Positions 13,226 through 24,189 of a stretch of 64,000 nucleotides of DNA are shown in pieces. Where the stretch lies: assembly GCA_025024175.1 (NCBI GenBank), contig QCXZ01000053.1:6324001-6388000 (forward strand), given 5' to 3'. Source of the DNA: Rhyzopertha dominica (lineage: Eukaryota > Arthropoda > Insecta > Coleoptera > Bostrichidae). Within the stretch, counting starts at the first letter, position 1. Each line of letters opens with the position of its first letter. The notes under the pieces are model-generated. The model had not been told where the DNA came from and did no database searches. It was given only the letters and a program-made list of their open reading frames with translations. Made by a program: the position numbers and the translations under genes.

Positions 13226-13998
13226 ACTTTAGATGGTAACTCTGTTATGCGCCTACTCTAGACTGATAAGCTATTATTAAAGTAATGCGACCCCTTCACT
13301 GAGTTTTATACCCTATTTTTGCATGAGAATACAGCCAATGAATGCTTCATCCATTTATATCATTTCGTCAGGCTGAATGATTGATTTCTTCATTTCCGTT
13401 TCCATTACTTCCGCAAGAAACTCATTCTAAAGTTTCACCTGCGCGTCCCGAGCTATCCATAATCCATAGACTTGCATCGACATAAAGGCCGTCGTAAAAA
13501 GTGCTCTGAATGCATCCGGAAGACGGGGAGCTCTTATTGAACCTATAGGAAGCAAATCCGCAAAACATTTGCAAGACAAATACAGGGAATGTCTGTATTA
13601 AACTCCAGCGGGGTGAATGTAAATTCCCATCCCCGAGAAGCTCGCTGGCGAACCGAGATAAAATTTCCTAGTCTCGGGCCCGGTCTCTTAAACCGCCATG
13701 AATAAAAATTATGGCGTCAAATCTGCCCGCTGCAAGAAACGCCCTGGCTACCGTTGATTTGTAAATTTTCTAGGGCGAGAAGGCGGAATTAGAAGTACGT
13801 TTCAGTTCATTATTCTTGTCGGCAATTCACATTTCGCACGAAGTTCAGAAGCGATGTGAAAAGGTTCGTTTGAATTCATTGGTCGAAACAATTTACATTG
13901 CTAACGCAAGTTGAACGCTTTTTGTTGAACAATACTTATAAGCACGTATCAACAAAGACATGATAATTTTGTTAGCGACAAATGACACAGTATTATTA
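13226..13998. other. No gene seen; GC-richer island
   Basis: No coding similarity was recognised. The stretch 13430-13770 is GC-richer and includes GCCAT/ATGGC flanking a copy of AATAAAAATTATGG (13695-13715), which makes a 5-bp stem. Confidence 0.35.
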
Positions 13999-15302
13999 TA
14001 TACAGGATGTTTCACCATGTTTCACGAATAATAATGACCCTGACGAAATCCATGACGGCTATGCGCTATGGTTCCTATCACTGTATTTATTAGCAGCCAA
14101 AATGTATTCAAATGATAAAAAAACAGATATGATTTTGATTTATGGTGAATGCAAGAAAAATGCTTCCGCTGCTGCCCGTTTATACAGACAACGTTTTCCA
14201 AACAGAAGAGCTCCTGCTGANACAACTTTCAAGAGACTTGAATTAACTTTAAGAACAAACTGGCCACCAGAGAAAAAGTCAAGAGAAAGAACAGCAACAG
14301 GCCCTGACAATGAAATTAGAGTATTGGAAATGATTGACCAAAATCTTAATATTAGTCAAAGGATAGTCTTAAGAGCAACCGGTATTAGTCTGTCTTCAGT
14401 ACGCTGAATAATTAAAGGCAACCAATTTCATCCGTATCACTTGCAATTGGTTCAGGCCTTAAAGGAGACAGATTATCCTAAAAGACTGGTTTTTTGTAAC
14501 TTTTTTCCAAAATTTGAATGTGAGATTTTATGACAACATTTGCTTCTCAGATGAAGCAAGATTTTCTAATAATGGTGGAGTTAACAAACATAACATGCAT
14601 TATTATGCGCAAAAAAAATCCACGTTGGATTCGAGAAGGACATTTTCAAACTATCTACTCGACGAATGTCTGGTGCGGAATATTGGGGAATTTTTTCGCT
14701 ATAGTTTAAACGGCAATACTTATCTAAATTTTTTAAAAAAACATTTTACCGGTACTTCTCCAAAACGTAAATTTACAAGTAACACAAGATCTATGGTTAC
14801 CAAGAAGAGGCAGCTGCGTTTTATCATAGAAATCATCTTGATTTTGGTTTTGCCTAACCGATGGATAGGAAGAGGTTCAATTAATCCTTGCCCACTGAGA
14901 AGCCCGGACCTTACTCCTTTGGATATGGCGGAATGGTAAAAGATCAAGTATACCAAACACCAATTGAAAGTGTAGAACTTTTAGAAAATAAAATACATGA
15001 TGCATGTAGATTGGGCAGGAATTCAAGCTTGTGAAAACAGCAGAGGGCGATATTTTGAGCATTTATTGCATTAATGTTATTGAATAACCATTTTAAAAAA
15101 ATAAAATTTGTTTTACAATACCGAATTTACTTAAAGCAAATGATTGAAGTTTATGTCAAAATTTACGAATTTATACAGCTCTCTGCGCTTTATATTTTTT
15201 AAGACGATGAACAATTATTATCAATTTTACCTCTGAAAATGTATTTTGGGTTACATTTTTAATTTCGTCAGGGTCATTATCATTTATGAAACATCCTGTA
15301 TA
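13999..15302 (+). mobile_element. Mariner-like element, copy 1, both TIRs present
   Basis: TATACAGGATGTTTCA at 13999-14014 is matched perfectly by its inverted copy at 15287-15302. The similarity continues inward through ...AATGACCCTGACGAAAT, giving an inverted repeat of roughly 40 bases in which the left end has an extra CACCATGTTT. TA lies at both outer edges, as expected for TA-targeting mariner elements. The body encodes one decayed transposase on the plus strand. The total of 1304 bp is a normal mariner length. Confidence 0.9.
14120..14940 (+). pseudogene. Mariner-like transposase with DUF4817-type N-terminus
   Basis: The first open part (to 14407) contains MILIYGECKKNASAAARLY followed by RQRFPNRRAP, the helix-turn-helix layout of the DUF4817 domain found on many insect mariner-type transposases. 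After a stop near 14405 the DDE part follows: NICFSDEARFSNNGG with the first Asp (near 14540-14590), LDECLVRNIGEFF, and LPNRWIGRGSINP near 14850. It ends in SPDLTPLD (third Asp) near 14905-14930. The block holding the second Asp has been scrambled by a frameshift near 14790. The gene cannot make an active enzyme. Copy 2 at 55351-58985 preserves that second block but has lost the first Asp. Confidence 0.85.
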
Positions 15303-18109
15303 GTATTCTATATCATTTGTATTTAAAAACAATGGNTTAATGTGAATTCCAACACTGGAGACGACATATTTTCCGTAGATGATTTGAAGTGAGCTTCGGA
15401 ACATGCTGAAAGAAAAATTGTTTAATACAAATAAAAGTATTCTAAATACTACTATATTACAAAAAAGTCCATGACAGTGATAGAGAGAGCTGTAGTGATA
15501 GCGTTTGAGATAAAATACATTTCAAATTTACGACGAATTAATCATGAGTCGAAATCAGATGATCACTTGATTATCTCTGCATTTTGTTGAAATCAGGGGT
15601 TTGGTTTTGTCACCAGTGTCAATCGGATCGAAAAATATTTCCTTTTCGTCTACTTAGTGTACAAGGAATCCGCACCAAGGGTTAACGCGTTATTGATGGT
15701 CATCAGTTTTTAGTATTCTTGAGACCCTCATACCGTAAGCGGATATTCCAAATTCTTAGTTGAAACAATTGAATAATTGAATCAATAATTCTTATTAATC
15801 GAAATGCAGAAGTCTTTGAGAACGATGACGATGGATTTTGATGACTTAAATACCGTTTACCTTGTTATTCTAGTGTAGAAAATAGAAGGAGAAGAAATGT
15901 ATTATCTAGAAGTTCATAAGCGCGCAGAAGACACTGGTATTATCAAGGGTCTGCCTCCACGAGAGAATACAAAAGAAAAACTAGCGTAGGGAGAATCCAG
16001 GTTGCGCGGTATGCCAAGCTATGACCAAAATGGAACGGGACGTGGTTCTAGTTGGTAATAACTTGCAATGATAATAATTATCGAAATCAGAAACTAAATG
16101 GACGCCACCCGAATTGTGCACTGTAACAAAATTGGCTACCACGACTTCCTCACCTTCACGTCAATCAATCCGGAAAATGAGGTCACCGGTATCAACAATA
16201 ACGGTAATAGAAAAATAAAAAAAAACGAAAACAGAAAAATAACCATAAAGTTTAGTGCAAATCAAGATCCACTTTATTACGTACCTGGATAGTTTGCAAA
16301 GGCAAGCATGCCAAACCCAAAGAATGATGCAAGTGGCAGAACTAGCGTGAATTCAAAGTGTAATGTGGAAAAAAAATTATTATTATAGGGTGAAGCGTTA
16401 AAGTCATTTAAAGTCAAACTAACTAAATTAACTAAACTCTGGTGCAATGTTACTATCCTGCACATGCATCAATAAAATTTACACGAAAATATCAACTGAC
16501 ATTATTTGAGATAAACGGCGGAGAACTAAAACTCGCCCTACAACTGGCTACATCAAACTGCTAGGGAAAACAAAATAATTACTAAAATGTGGTAAATCAG
16601 CTCAAAATCGTCTAATCTTATCTGTTTACACTCCAATGAAGTTATTTGACTTCGGAGATGGCATTCAGGAATTTTTACTGGCTTACTTCAGCAAGGCCAA
16701 GTTCTTGACTATATGCAGATTTCCTTGAGTTTAATGTTCCCCTGCTAGATGAAGAAAACGGCTTGAATGTTAACAGCGGAAGTGCTACAGATAGGACAAT
16801 GTTATGTAAGATTTATGAGCCTGAAAAAAAACTGGCCTGGTATTCAGCCAGACCGTGTGCTCTGAAGAAAAAACAAACAAGAATATTGGCTTTAGATTTC
16901 TGAAAACTCAGGACATGTTTGAGGTAACGGACCTAAATAATCCCACAAAGGCATTCCAACAGTGAATGTTCGGAAACACAATTTCATAGCGCACGTTTTC
17001 CACATGTAAACAAAAATGTGGCAAAATTTTACAATAGCCGAGTAGATAATGACTGACTGAGATAAATCACCAGATATAGGTCAATAACCTAGGACATTTT
17101 AAATTTTTAAAACCGTATGACAAGACCTACCCTGACTCTGAGAACTAGCAAACCTATCAACTTCCATCAAAACTTTCAAAACCGACAAAATATAAATTGT
17201 ATGGTTAAAAATGTGAGAATGACCATTCGAGAAACAGGATTTTATTATGCAGAATTGAGAACTTCACATCTTGTACTTCAGACTTCCCGCCAGCCCACAC
17301 TTTATATAGGATGGTTTCCGCCTAAGTCGACGTCATTTCTAGAAGGACATCTCGCTTTCACTGCTATCTATCCGTTTACAGGATCACTACTTAATATGGA
17401 ACTGCAGTGTCCACAGATGGCGTTAATTATTCTCTAGCAAGTAACACTTAATTCTTAACATGTGGACATCTTTGAAAGCAATCAGTTACTTGTTCCCAAT
17501 CTTTAATTTGTGAAAGTCCTAGGGTTACGCTAATATAACTAGATTTGCCAAACAGAACATGCACCTGGGGAGCTTTTACGTCGCTTTAGTTCCACTTGTC
17601 TTATATTCCATCTTCAATTCATATTTCATCCCCTTGCAATCCCCTTATCGACCTCCCTTTCCAAGGAACTACGACTTAATCGCTTAATTTCATTTTTCTC
17701 CTGACTGAGCGCCTTATGTCTTTTTCCAATAATCGACTATAAGTCCGCTGCATAACGTCGTTCGACGTTAACGTTCTGTTTATTGTTTTTATATATCCTC
17801 CGGAAACTTTTTCATTTCTTCCGATAACACGGCGAAAATATTGCGGCTCCGCTAACAAGCTGAGCTAGCACCGCGGGCACTTCTAGTATTAAATTGAGTT
17901 ACATTTCAGTCTTTATCGCTCACTGTTGCATGCGATGTTGCCGGACGACACTGTGTTATTTTGCAGCAGATAAAAGAAAAACAGCAGCTATATATTTGAG
18001 CAAAATAACAGCTGTAGTACGTAAAAAATCGAAACGAAAATTTATAAAGTAGTAAAAAAATTCAAGGCAAATTTGGAGAACACCTGTCATTTTCATCAGG
18101 TTTTCGGCT
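15303..18109. other. No recognised gene
   Basis: A 106-residue frame at 17117-17437 (+) and shorter ones elsewhere have no recognisable motif. A small hairpin CTGGC...GCCAG sits near 16833-16853. Nothing else was seen on either strand. Confidence 0.3.
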
Positions 18110-19270
18110 TGAGTGAATCCCTTGTCTAATTAGTTCTAACAAAGCGAATCTTGGGATCTGGCCTAAATCTGAAATTATTAAAGCATCTTCGTTCCTTTGT
18201 ATAAGGATACTTCCAAATATATTCAGGTCCTTGTTGTTAGAAATTAATATGTCATAGGAATTGGGATTCCGGCGAAATACAACACGACCAACATTGGAAG
18301 CAGTTAATCTATATGATCGTTCTTGGAACCACCTCGGAGTAGCAAATTCACCTATGCTATCTTTTTATATTTGATCAAGTCCTGCTGACGTTTTTGGAAG
18401 CAGTTCTCCCATTTGCTGCTGTTTATAGTCATCATCGATGACATCTTCTCCATCAGATTCACTATTGACTTGGCCATGAACTGAATCGGGACCAACAGAC
18501 TTGTTTTTCTTTTTTTGTGGTTGATCATCTGCGAAATTTTTTTTGTAAATTTTCCGGGGGTTCGTTTGGCAATTTTTCGATGAATTACTTGTCCCTGTTG
18601 CGTTGCTAGTAATGTTTAATAAAAGGTTATGACTAATTTTGCACTAATTTTTTAGAGCATGTGAGTTAATCGCCAAGCAAACCACATTCGTCCATCTCAG
18701 AAATGAAGTTCTCTTCGTTTGGTTTTGGTTCTGGTCAAAAATAATTTTCACAATTTTTATGATCACCAAATACATGCCTTGGGCAATTTTCAGTGTCTCT
18801 AGATAATCCTGCCAATTGTTCATCAAACGAAACATCCTCTGTTTTCCTGAAATTTAGGGCTTTTTTTTCAAACTCTTCCGCAGCTTCACAGGTAAACCTT
18901 ATTTTTTGTCGAACTTAAACGACCTTTTGCCATTTGATGGAATTCTGAGACAGTTTCTCAGCAGATGGTTTGTGCATTTGGCGAACTAGTTGTGGTCCGT
19001 AAGGTTTTGCGGTCAGAAGTCTGTCGCTATCACCTACCAGTTTTACATACTTCAGTCCATGCATATCAATAATTATATCGGATTCCATTCAAGTAGATAT
19101 TCCTTTCCAATTTTTTGTGCATCTGTGCTCTGCACTGGGATTATTCTCTGCCTTTGCACAATTGATGCAAAATTTATTTCGCACACCTAATATGTATAGC
19201 AGATTTTACTGTTTTAACCACCAAAAGTACCCTTTCCGCGTGTGTATTCAAAACTAAAACCTTCGAGTAG
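18110..19270 (-). pseudogene. Mutator/YqaJ-type transposon protein relic, copy 1
   Basis: This is the same sequence family as 37905-39125 on the same strand. From the 5' side on the minus strand it shows a cysteine/histidine motif with CTKNWKG and MESDII, then DSDRLLTAKPYGPQLV. A lysine-rich acidic linker follows (KKKNKSVGP; SESDGEDVIDD-like), then WFQERS and RLTASNVGRVVFRRN. The first motifs match the Mutator-like transposase domain of insect elements; the ER..R.TASN.G block is the start of a YqaJ-type (lambda exonuclease-like) nuclease domain often carried with it. Stops and small deletions occur throughout. A TGA interrupts ST/MESD at exactly the same place as in copy 2. Confidence 0.65.
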
Positions 19271-19581
19271 CATCTAAGATTTCCCTAATAATTAGAACAA
19301 AAGTGGTGACAGTTTTAAGAAGAGACAGTAAATACACATAATTTACGACCACAATGATCCATTTGCAAATTATAAGAGGATTGCAACAAGGGGTACATCT
19401 ACATAGTTTACGAGCACGAAGCTCCGCCCCGCAAAGCATTAAAGGTTAACTCCCTCGGTGCTAAAATGTTCAAAAAACAAAAATTCATTATTTTTGCTGC
19501 GATAAAGAAAAGAGCAAATGTTTTCGTATCAAAATTAAATTTTCTCTGGTGCTCTCGTCTTATTTTTTGTTTGTTTTAATC

Positions 19582-19804
19582 TTAATTTTTTCTTAAAAGT
19601 AAGAATTTAGGATGGCAATCCCATCTGTCAGCATTACACTGACATGATGACAAAGCCACCTAGCTGCCAAAACCAGTTCTATGCCGTGTTGTCTACACTA
19701 AACCTAAACTGCACTGATGAGCTGTAATGACAGCGAAATAGTACTATCTGCAGTTGGTTGAGGTGTAGACAGCACAGCATAGACATGCATTTTAATTTTT
19801 TCTT
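19582..19804 (+). mobile_element. Short insertion with 13-bp target duplication carrying a hammerhead
   Basis: TTAATTTTTTCTT occurs at 19582-19594 and again at 19792-19804, bracketing 197 bases that the paralogous repeat copy near 28000 lacks. The duplication length, variable rather than a fixed transposase footprint, suits target-primed reverse transcription. The insert has no open frame and no recognised poly-A or pol III boxes. It contains an imperfect palindrome whose arms (19678-19698 and 19763-19783) pair as an extended stem I of a hammerhead ribozyme. Short non-coding retroelements with hammerheads are known in animals (schistosome Sm-alpha, retrozymes, insect satellites). Assignment to any of these is inference. 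Confidence 0.75.
19707..19755 (+). ncRNA. Hammerhead ribozyme, type I
   Basis: All invariant nucleotides of a self-cleaving hammerhead are present and spaced correctly. The order is: stem I 5' strand AACTGCA (19707-19713); core CTGATGA (19714-19720); stem II GCTGT/ACAGC (19721-19725 and 19730-19734) with loop AATG; core GAA (19735-19737). Next is a short stem III ATAG/CTAT (19738-19741 and 19744-19747), then C at 19748, the cleavage position. Stem I closes with TGCAGTT (19749-19755), a perfect 7-bp match, and extends outward through AACC/GGTT and CTACAC/GTGTAG. Stem III is very short, as in other animal minimal hammerheads that cleave best as dimers. Activity has not been tested. Confidence 0.88.
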
Positions 19805-20009
19805 GTACCTTTTTATTAGTTTTCGGCAAAAGTCAGTGTGAATTTCCAAAAAGTACGATGACAACTCCCGAGGGAAATAATTTAAGCGCTCAGATAAAGA
19901 ATCTCAAATAGATATGATGGAAAATACGGATTTTATCCTGCATAAACCAAGTTGAGTAGTACGTATAGACAGCCTTAAAGGCATAAAGAACTTTACAGAT
20001 AATTAAAAT

Positions 20010-20575
20010 ACAATGGGCCCAAGAACCTGTGAATTCGATTAAACCACAATGGGGTAATGTTCTCTTCACGGATGAGTCTAGGTTTGGGTTTTGGCCAGAT
20101 AACGAAGAGTAAGGGTTTGGCGTTGAAAGGGTGAATTAGAGAGGATCAGGCCCATATGACAGAGGAGGATCTGTCATGGTTTGGGGCGGTATCATTCTCC
20201 ACCATAAAACAGACCTCATTTGCATCGACAGAATAATGACTCAGGATCAGGACCTGTTGTTCAACCACTCACATATGCTGCCGGAGCAGATTGGTCAGAG
20301 AGCAACCAACTGGTTGGCTGATGAACAGATTCGTGTTCTTCTATGGCCTCCTCAATCGCCAGACAAGAATCCTATTGAGCATGTGTGGGACATGCTTCAA
20401 AGAAGGTTAACACCATTTATGCCGAATATCCATAACCGTCCTGATTTTACAAATCTCTTGGGGGAGCAATGAAATTTGGTTCCACAAGCAGCCATTGATC
20501 AACGCATTTTGGGCATGCCTAGGAGATGTCAGGCCATTATTAAATCTCGATGTGGTAACACAGCGTACTAGGCTA
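20010..20575 (+). pseudogene. Tc1-like transposase relic with missing second Asp block
   Basis: The plus strand reads VLFTDESRFGFWPDNEE (first catalytic Asp) near 20060-20110. A stop follows, then GPYDRGGSVMVWGGIILHHKTD (quoted in parts: SVMVWGGI, HHKTDLI) near 20150-20220. Further on it reads RVLLWPPQSPDKNPIEHVWDML (RVLLWPPQSPD, NPIEHVWDML) near 20330-20400, then a C-terminal tail to about 20575. The normal QDNAxPH segment with the second Asp is missing: an internal deletion replaces it with FNHSHMLPEQIG. The protein would be inactive even without the stops. It is a different Tc1 lineage from the relic at 240-1130. Confidence 0.88.
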
Positions 20576-22010
20576 ACTAAGAATTGAAGAAAACTATATT
20601 TTTTCGTTCGTGTTCGTGTGTTGTAATTTATTATTATAAAATGTATTTTCTGTCTAATTTTTTATATAATCCTTCGGCTGGTATTGCTAGTTGCAGTTGC
20701 CAGTATTGTTAACGTTAGAATAGGCCCAAATTTAATCCCTTAGATCATTTTGAGCAGAGCAGGTTTGTTAACGCAATAAATTTTTATATGACCATACCTG
20801 TAAGTTTTTAGAGATACTTCGAAAGTCCTCCTTCCGCTTTACTCACTTCCTCGTCTCATTGCTACAGTCGGCCGCTATAGCAAATCTACTTTATCGGAAC
20901 GAATCAGCCTCCATTCTAGCGTAAAATAAATCTCTTTAGAATAATCTCAATAAGATATAATTATCCGTCTCGATGATTTTCCCTATCTAAGCGTGGCAAC
21001 GCCGCAACAGAAACCCGTCCCCAAGATGTGGCGTAGGGGGAAGACCGGGCTATTTTGTTTTATTCCACTTGGGAGCAATCGAGTGTCGTCACAGAAGAGT
21101 CATTCAGTATTCTGCGACAATAAAAGTTGATAGAGATTTTCATCTCCACCCTGATGCGCGACATGCCAGGCTCGGGGAAAGCTACGAAGATGTNTACACA
21201 TCTGAGCTCTCGTGACGTTTTTCCCAGCCACTTGACTCGCACATCTGCAAAAATGGCCCGATTTCTTTAGCAGTTTTCCGATACGCGCACTCCGAATATC
21301 GCTATAATGATTTTGCGCTATTTGCCACGGGTGCGGGGGCGTCGAAGATAACTTATTGGGTTTGACAACCGCGAACCGCAGGGGAGCGTTAATCCGCTAC
21401 GCCCGATGACAGGAGTGTTAATTAGTGATATGCCTGATTAGCATAATTTGCAAAAATCCTTACCGAGCCTAGTAAACATCGTATATCAAGAGGATTCGGG
21501 ACAGGTAAACAGCGTATAACAAGCTTACATTCATGAAATTTAATGAAATATGAATATCGTTGCTTTGCATTCTGTATCTAAAGGTCGTTCGATGAATTAC
21601 AAAGATACAGGTATGCTAATAACAACAATATTCTTGTACTTCTTAGATTGTCATTAATTGTTATCTTTATCTTGGAAACATATGTATTTAATAATGTTTT
21701 TAATACCGATGACATTACATAATTTACGATATTTGTCATAAAAATGAAAAAAAGCTATATACATAATTTGAACACATAACACTACAAAACAGTCAAAAAA
21801 CACACATTGACATTACAGAAAAACATTTTTAGAAAACTCCTTTAGTGAATAAAGTGAATAAAGCTTTATTTTATTTTTTAAATAAGATAGGTGACATTTC
21901 TTTAACTTTAGATGGCAAAGAATTGTAAAATCTAAAACAATTATAACAACATCCACCTTCAAGTATAACTGTTCTGTGTAATGGGTAAGTATAGCTATAC
22001 ACTTTACGTG
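20576..22010. other. No gene seen; GC-richer patch 20860-21440
   Basis: Nothing coding was recognised. The stretch 20860-21440 is GC-richer, CpG-containing and without a usable frame, like the other islands of this window. The remainder is AT-rich. Confidence 0.35.
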
Positions 22011-23064
22011 TTACCTTAAAATTTTGGTTTCAAAACTTTTGATCATGTTTTTGTGTTGTATACGTGAATCACGTGGTTTCAAATTATCTATTATTCTTAC
22101 AGCCCTTTTTTGTAACACAACAATTTTCCCCCAAAAAATTTTACCATATTTCATGATGTTATAAATTTTCCATAGTAAGCACTTGGCAGTTTTATTAACT
22201 ACTTTGTTTAATTCCTTGAGTACATAGCAAGCAGTACTCAATTTCTTTGTTAATATATCAAGTTGGGAATTCCATGTTACGTTATCATCCAAAGTGATGC
22301 CTAAAAATTTTGTATTACTATCCAATTTTGCATTAGTGTTAACCGAATTATCGGTAAAAGTTTTACGTTTATTATTTTGTTTTGTTCAAATTTAAACATA
22401 ACTTATGAGTCTTAAACCAATTTTGCAAACTTGAGGTGATATTAATTGCATTTTCAACAACTTAGTTTTTGGTGCTAGCTGAAATTGGAAAACTGGTGTC
22501 ATCAGCATAATTTGCATTTTTTGTAAAAATATGCTTTTCAAAATTATAAGCATGATCATTTATATAAACTATAAAAAAGGCTCAAGAATGCTGCCCTGAG
22601 GTACCCCTGTAAAAACTTCTTTTTCAGGGGGTGCATATTTGCAGCCTTTGCTTTCAACAACTACCCTCTGTATGCGCCCTTCCAAATATGAATTGAACAA
22701 CTGAAGAGTTGCCCCTCCTATACCATATCAGGAAGAAAACTATACTACTGTACAGCTGTTGTTGTAGAAAGATATTTCCTGAAACCATGTTGCGTCATGA
22801 AAAGTATCTTTTTACAGCAAACGAAGATATAATTCTTTCCAGCATTACTATTTCAAATATATTTGAAAAACACGGAATCAGGTTAATTGGTCTGTAGCTT
22901 TCCATTACAGGGATCACCTTTCTTAAAAAGTGACTTAACCACAGAGAATTATAACAATGTTGGAAACTTTCCTTTTTAAACGATGTGTTTATTATACAAC
23001 TACAAGTTCTTTTAATTAACATGTTGGAAATATTATCATATACAAATAACTTCAAAAATCGCAA
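22011..23064 (-). pseudogene. Jockey-like non-LTR retrotransposon RT relic
   Basis: On the minus strand the order of RT motifs is correct for a jockey-type LINE. A finger block with VIPVMESYRPINLIPCFSNIFE lies near 22910-22850 (VMESYRPINLIP, SNIFEIVMLERI). GGATLQLFNSYLEGRIQRVV follows near 22710-22650, TGVPQGSIL near 22610-22590, and ANYADDTSF with an intact YADD core near 22515-22490. The thumb-side NTKFLGITLDDNVTWNSQLD and the tail WGKIVVLQKRAVRIIDNL lie at 22325-22070. Several frameshifts separate these blocks. The N-terminal endonuclease is not present. Confidence 0.85.
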
Positions 23065-23067
23065 AAT

Positions 23068-23460
23068 AGACTTGAAGAAACCCTAGTCTTGTCATTGCTT
23101 GACTATGGTCTTACAGTTTTCTTTCGAGTTTAAACTCAAGAACACAAAATCGGATCTAGATAATCCAGAACAGTTGTTGTCGCTTTATATACAATCCAAG
23201 AAAGTTTGATCATGTTTCTGCTAAGATCAATATACTTAATTGGCTTTCCCTACATAGAGTATCTGAGACTTGCTTGACAAGCTGATAGTGAGAGGTGGTG
23301 AGAGGACAAACAACAACTTTCTAGTACAAAAAAGAGCGGTCAATACGATGAAATTAAAATTACAAGATTCAAGACATTCGTTCAACTCTTAAAAATGTTA
23401 ACTTGCCACACATGATATATTTATCCTAAATTCTACAAAACACAACTTTTCAAAACCTCC
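23068..23460 (+). pseudogene. Non-LTR RT C-terminal fragment
   Basis: The plus strand gives LEETLVLSLLDYGLTVFF, then after frameshifts IQESLIM/RKFDHVSAKINILNWLSLHRV. This matches the conserved end of many LINE reverse transcriptases (lVlSllDYg...vqN...Rfi...hvs..l..LnWL...R). It abuts the minus-strand jockey relic head to head, so it is a separate insertion or an inversion break. Confidence 0.55.
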
Positions 23461-24189
23461 TGATCAATTGATTTAATATTATTTCTTTAACGGAGGCAAG
23501 ATAGTAATTAATGTTGACAAAGAGCACCATTATTATCAATGAATGTATTGCACCGTTTCGAATGGAACGCCTATCGATTCCCATGAAAGCTACTTCAACT
23601 GCTACTCTATGATCTCCTACTCTTTCATAACTTCGATGATTTCTTTTTTTGCTGAGCGCAGAACCGCTTCTGCTTTTAGCTGATTGAGCGTATCAGCCTA
23701 GAGAAAGCTTGAAAGTAAACGTGTCAAATAACATAATAAAGTAATACTTTTTGAAACAAAATAAGATCCATTCCTTTCTAAAATTTACACCGTATTATAC
23801 CAATACTTACATCGAATTCAGTTTTTCAAATGTTCTCAACAAATTTGAGAAACTTGCCCCTACGTCCGGAAGTATGTAGAAGTATTTGGAAGACGTGGAA
23901 GTACTAAAGAAATATGTGGAAGTAGCTACTTTCTCGAAGTGGTGTGCGTCATGGTTAATTCCTCGTACAATCCTATAAACTGGGATGATGAATTAGAAAA
24001 ACAAAAAATATATTTTCTTTGATAATCAGACCATAAATATACAAGAGCACTTATTTGGCAGCCTACTTTGGTACGAAATATTTATCATGACTGTCGTCGT
24101 ATCAAAATCCTCGCATTGATCGCAGTTATAAAATGGGTTCTTACTACTTACTACTTAGAAGTCTATCACTTAACACCCAACTTTCACTA
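23461..24189. other. No gene seen
   Basis: The stretch is AT-rich with no recognised coding or repeat structure, apart from a local GAAGTA-rich run near 23860-23940 (AAGTATGTAGAAGTATTTGGAAG and relatives). Confidence 0.3.

Larger units (their letters stand above)
19397..19985 (+). repeat. Dispersed repeat family A, copy 1 (hammerhead insertion inside)
   Basis: The flanks of this interval match 27805-28175 closely, from ACGAGC[A/G]C then AAGCTCCGCCCCGCAAAGC to GTACGTATA[G/A]ACAGC. Both copies contain AAATTTTCTCTGGTGCTCTCGTC and a short ATG frame (MTTPEGNNLSAQIKNLK here). This copy carries an extra ~210 bases (19595-19804) absent from the other. Terminal inverted repeats were not seen, so the class is unknown; it could be a transposon UTR. 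Confidence 0.75.

Noticed and set aside
18085..18110. CTGATGA on the minus strand as another hammerhead
   Set aside because: No stem II followed by GAAA comes after it; the GAAAA lies upstream instead.
20318..20326. CTGATGA on the plus strand as a hammerhead core
   Set aside because: It is part of the Tc1 transposase coding sequence and no paired stems or GAAA follow.
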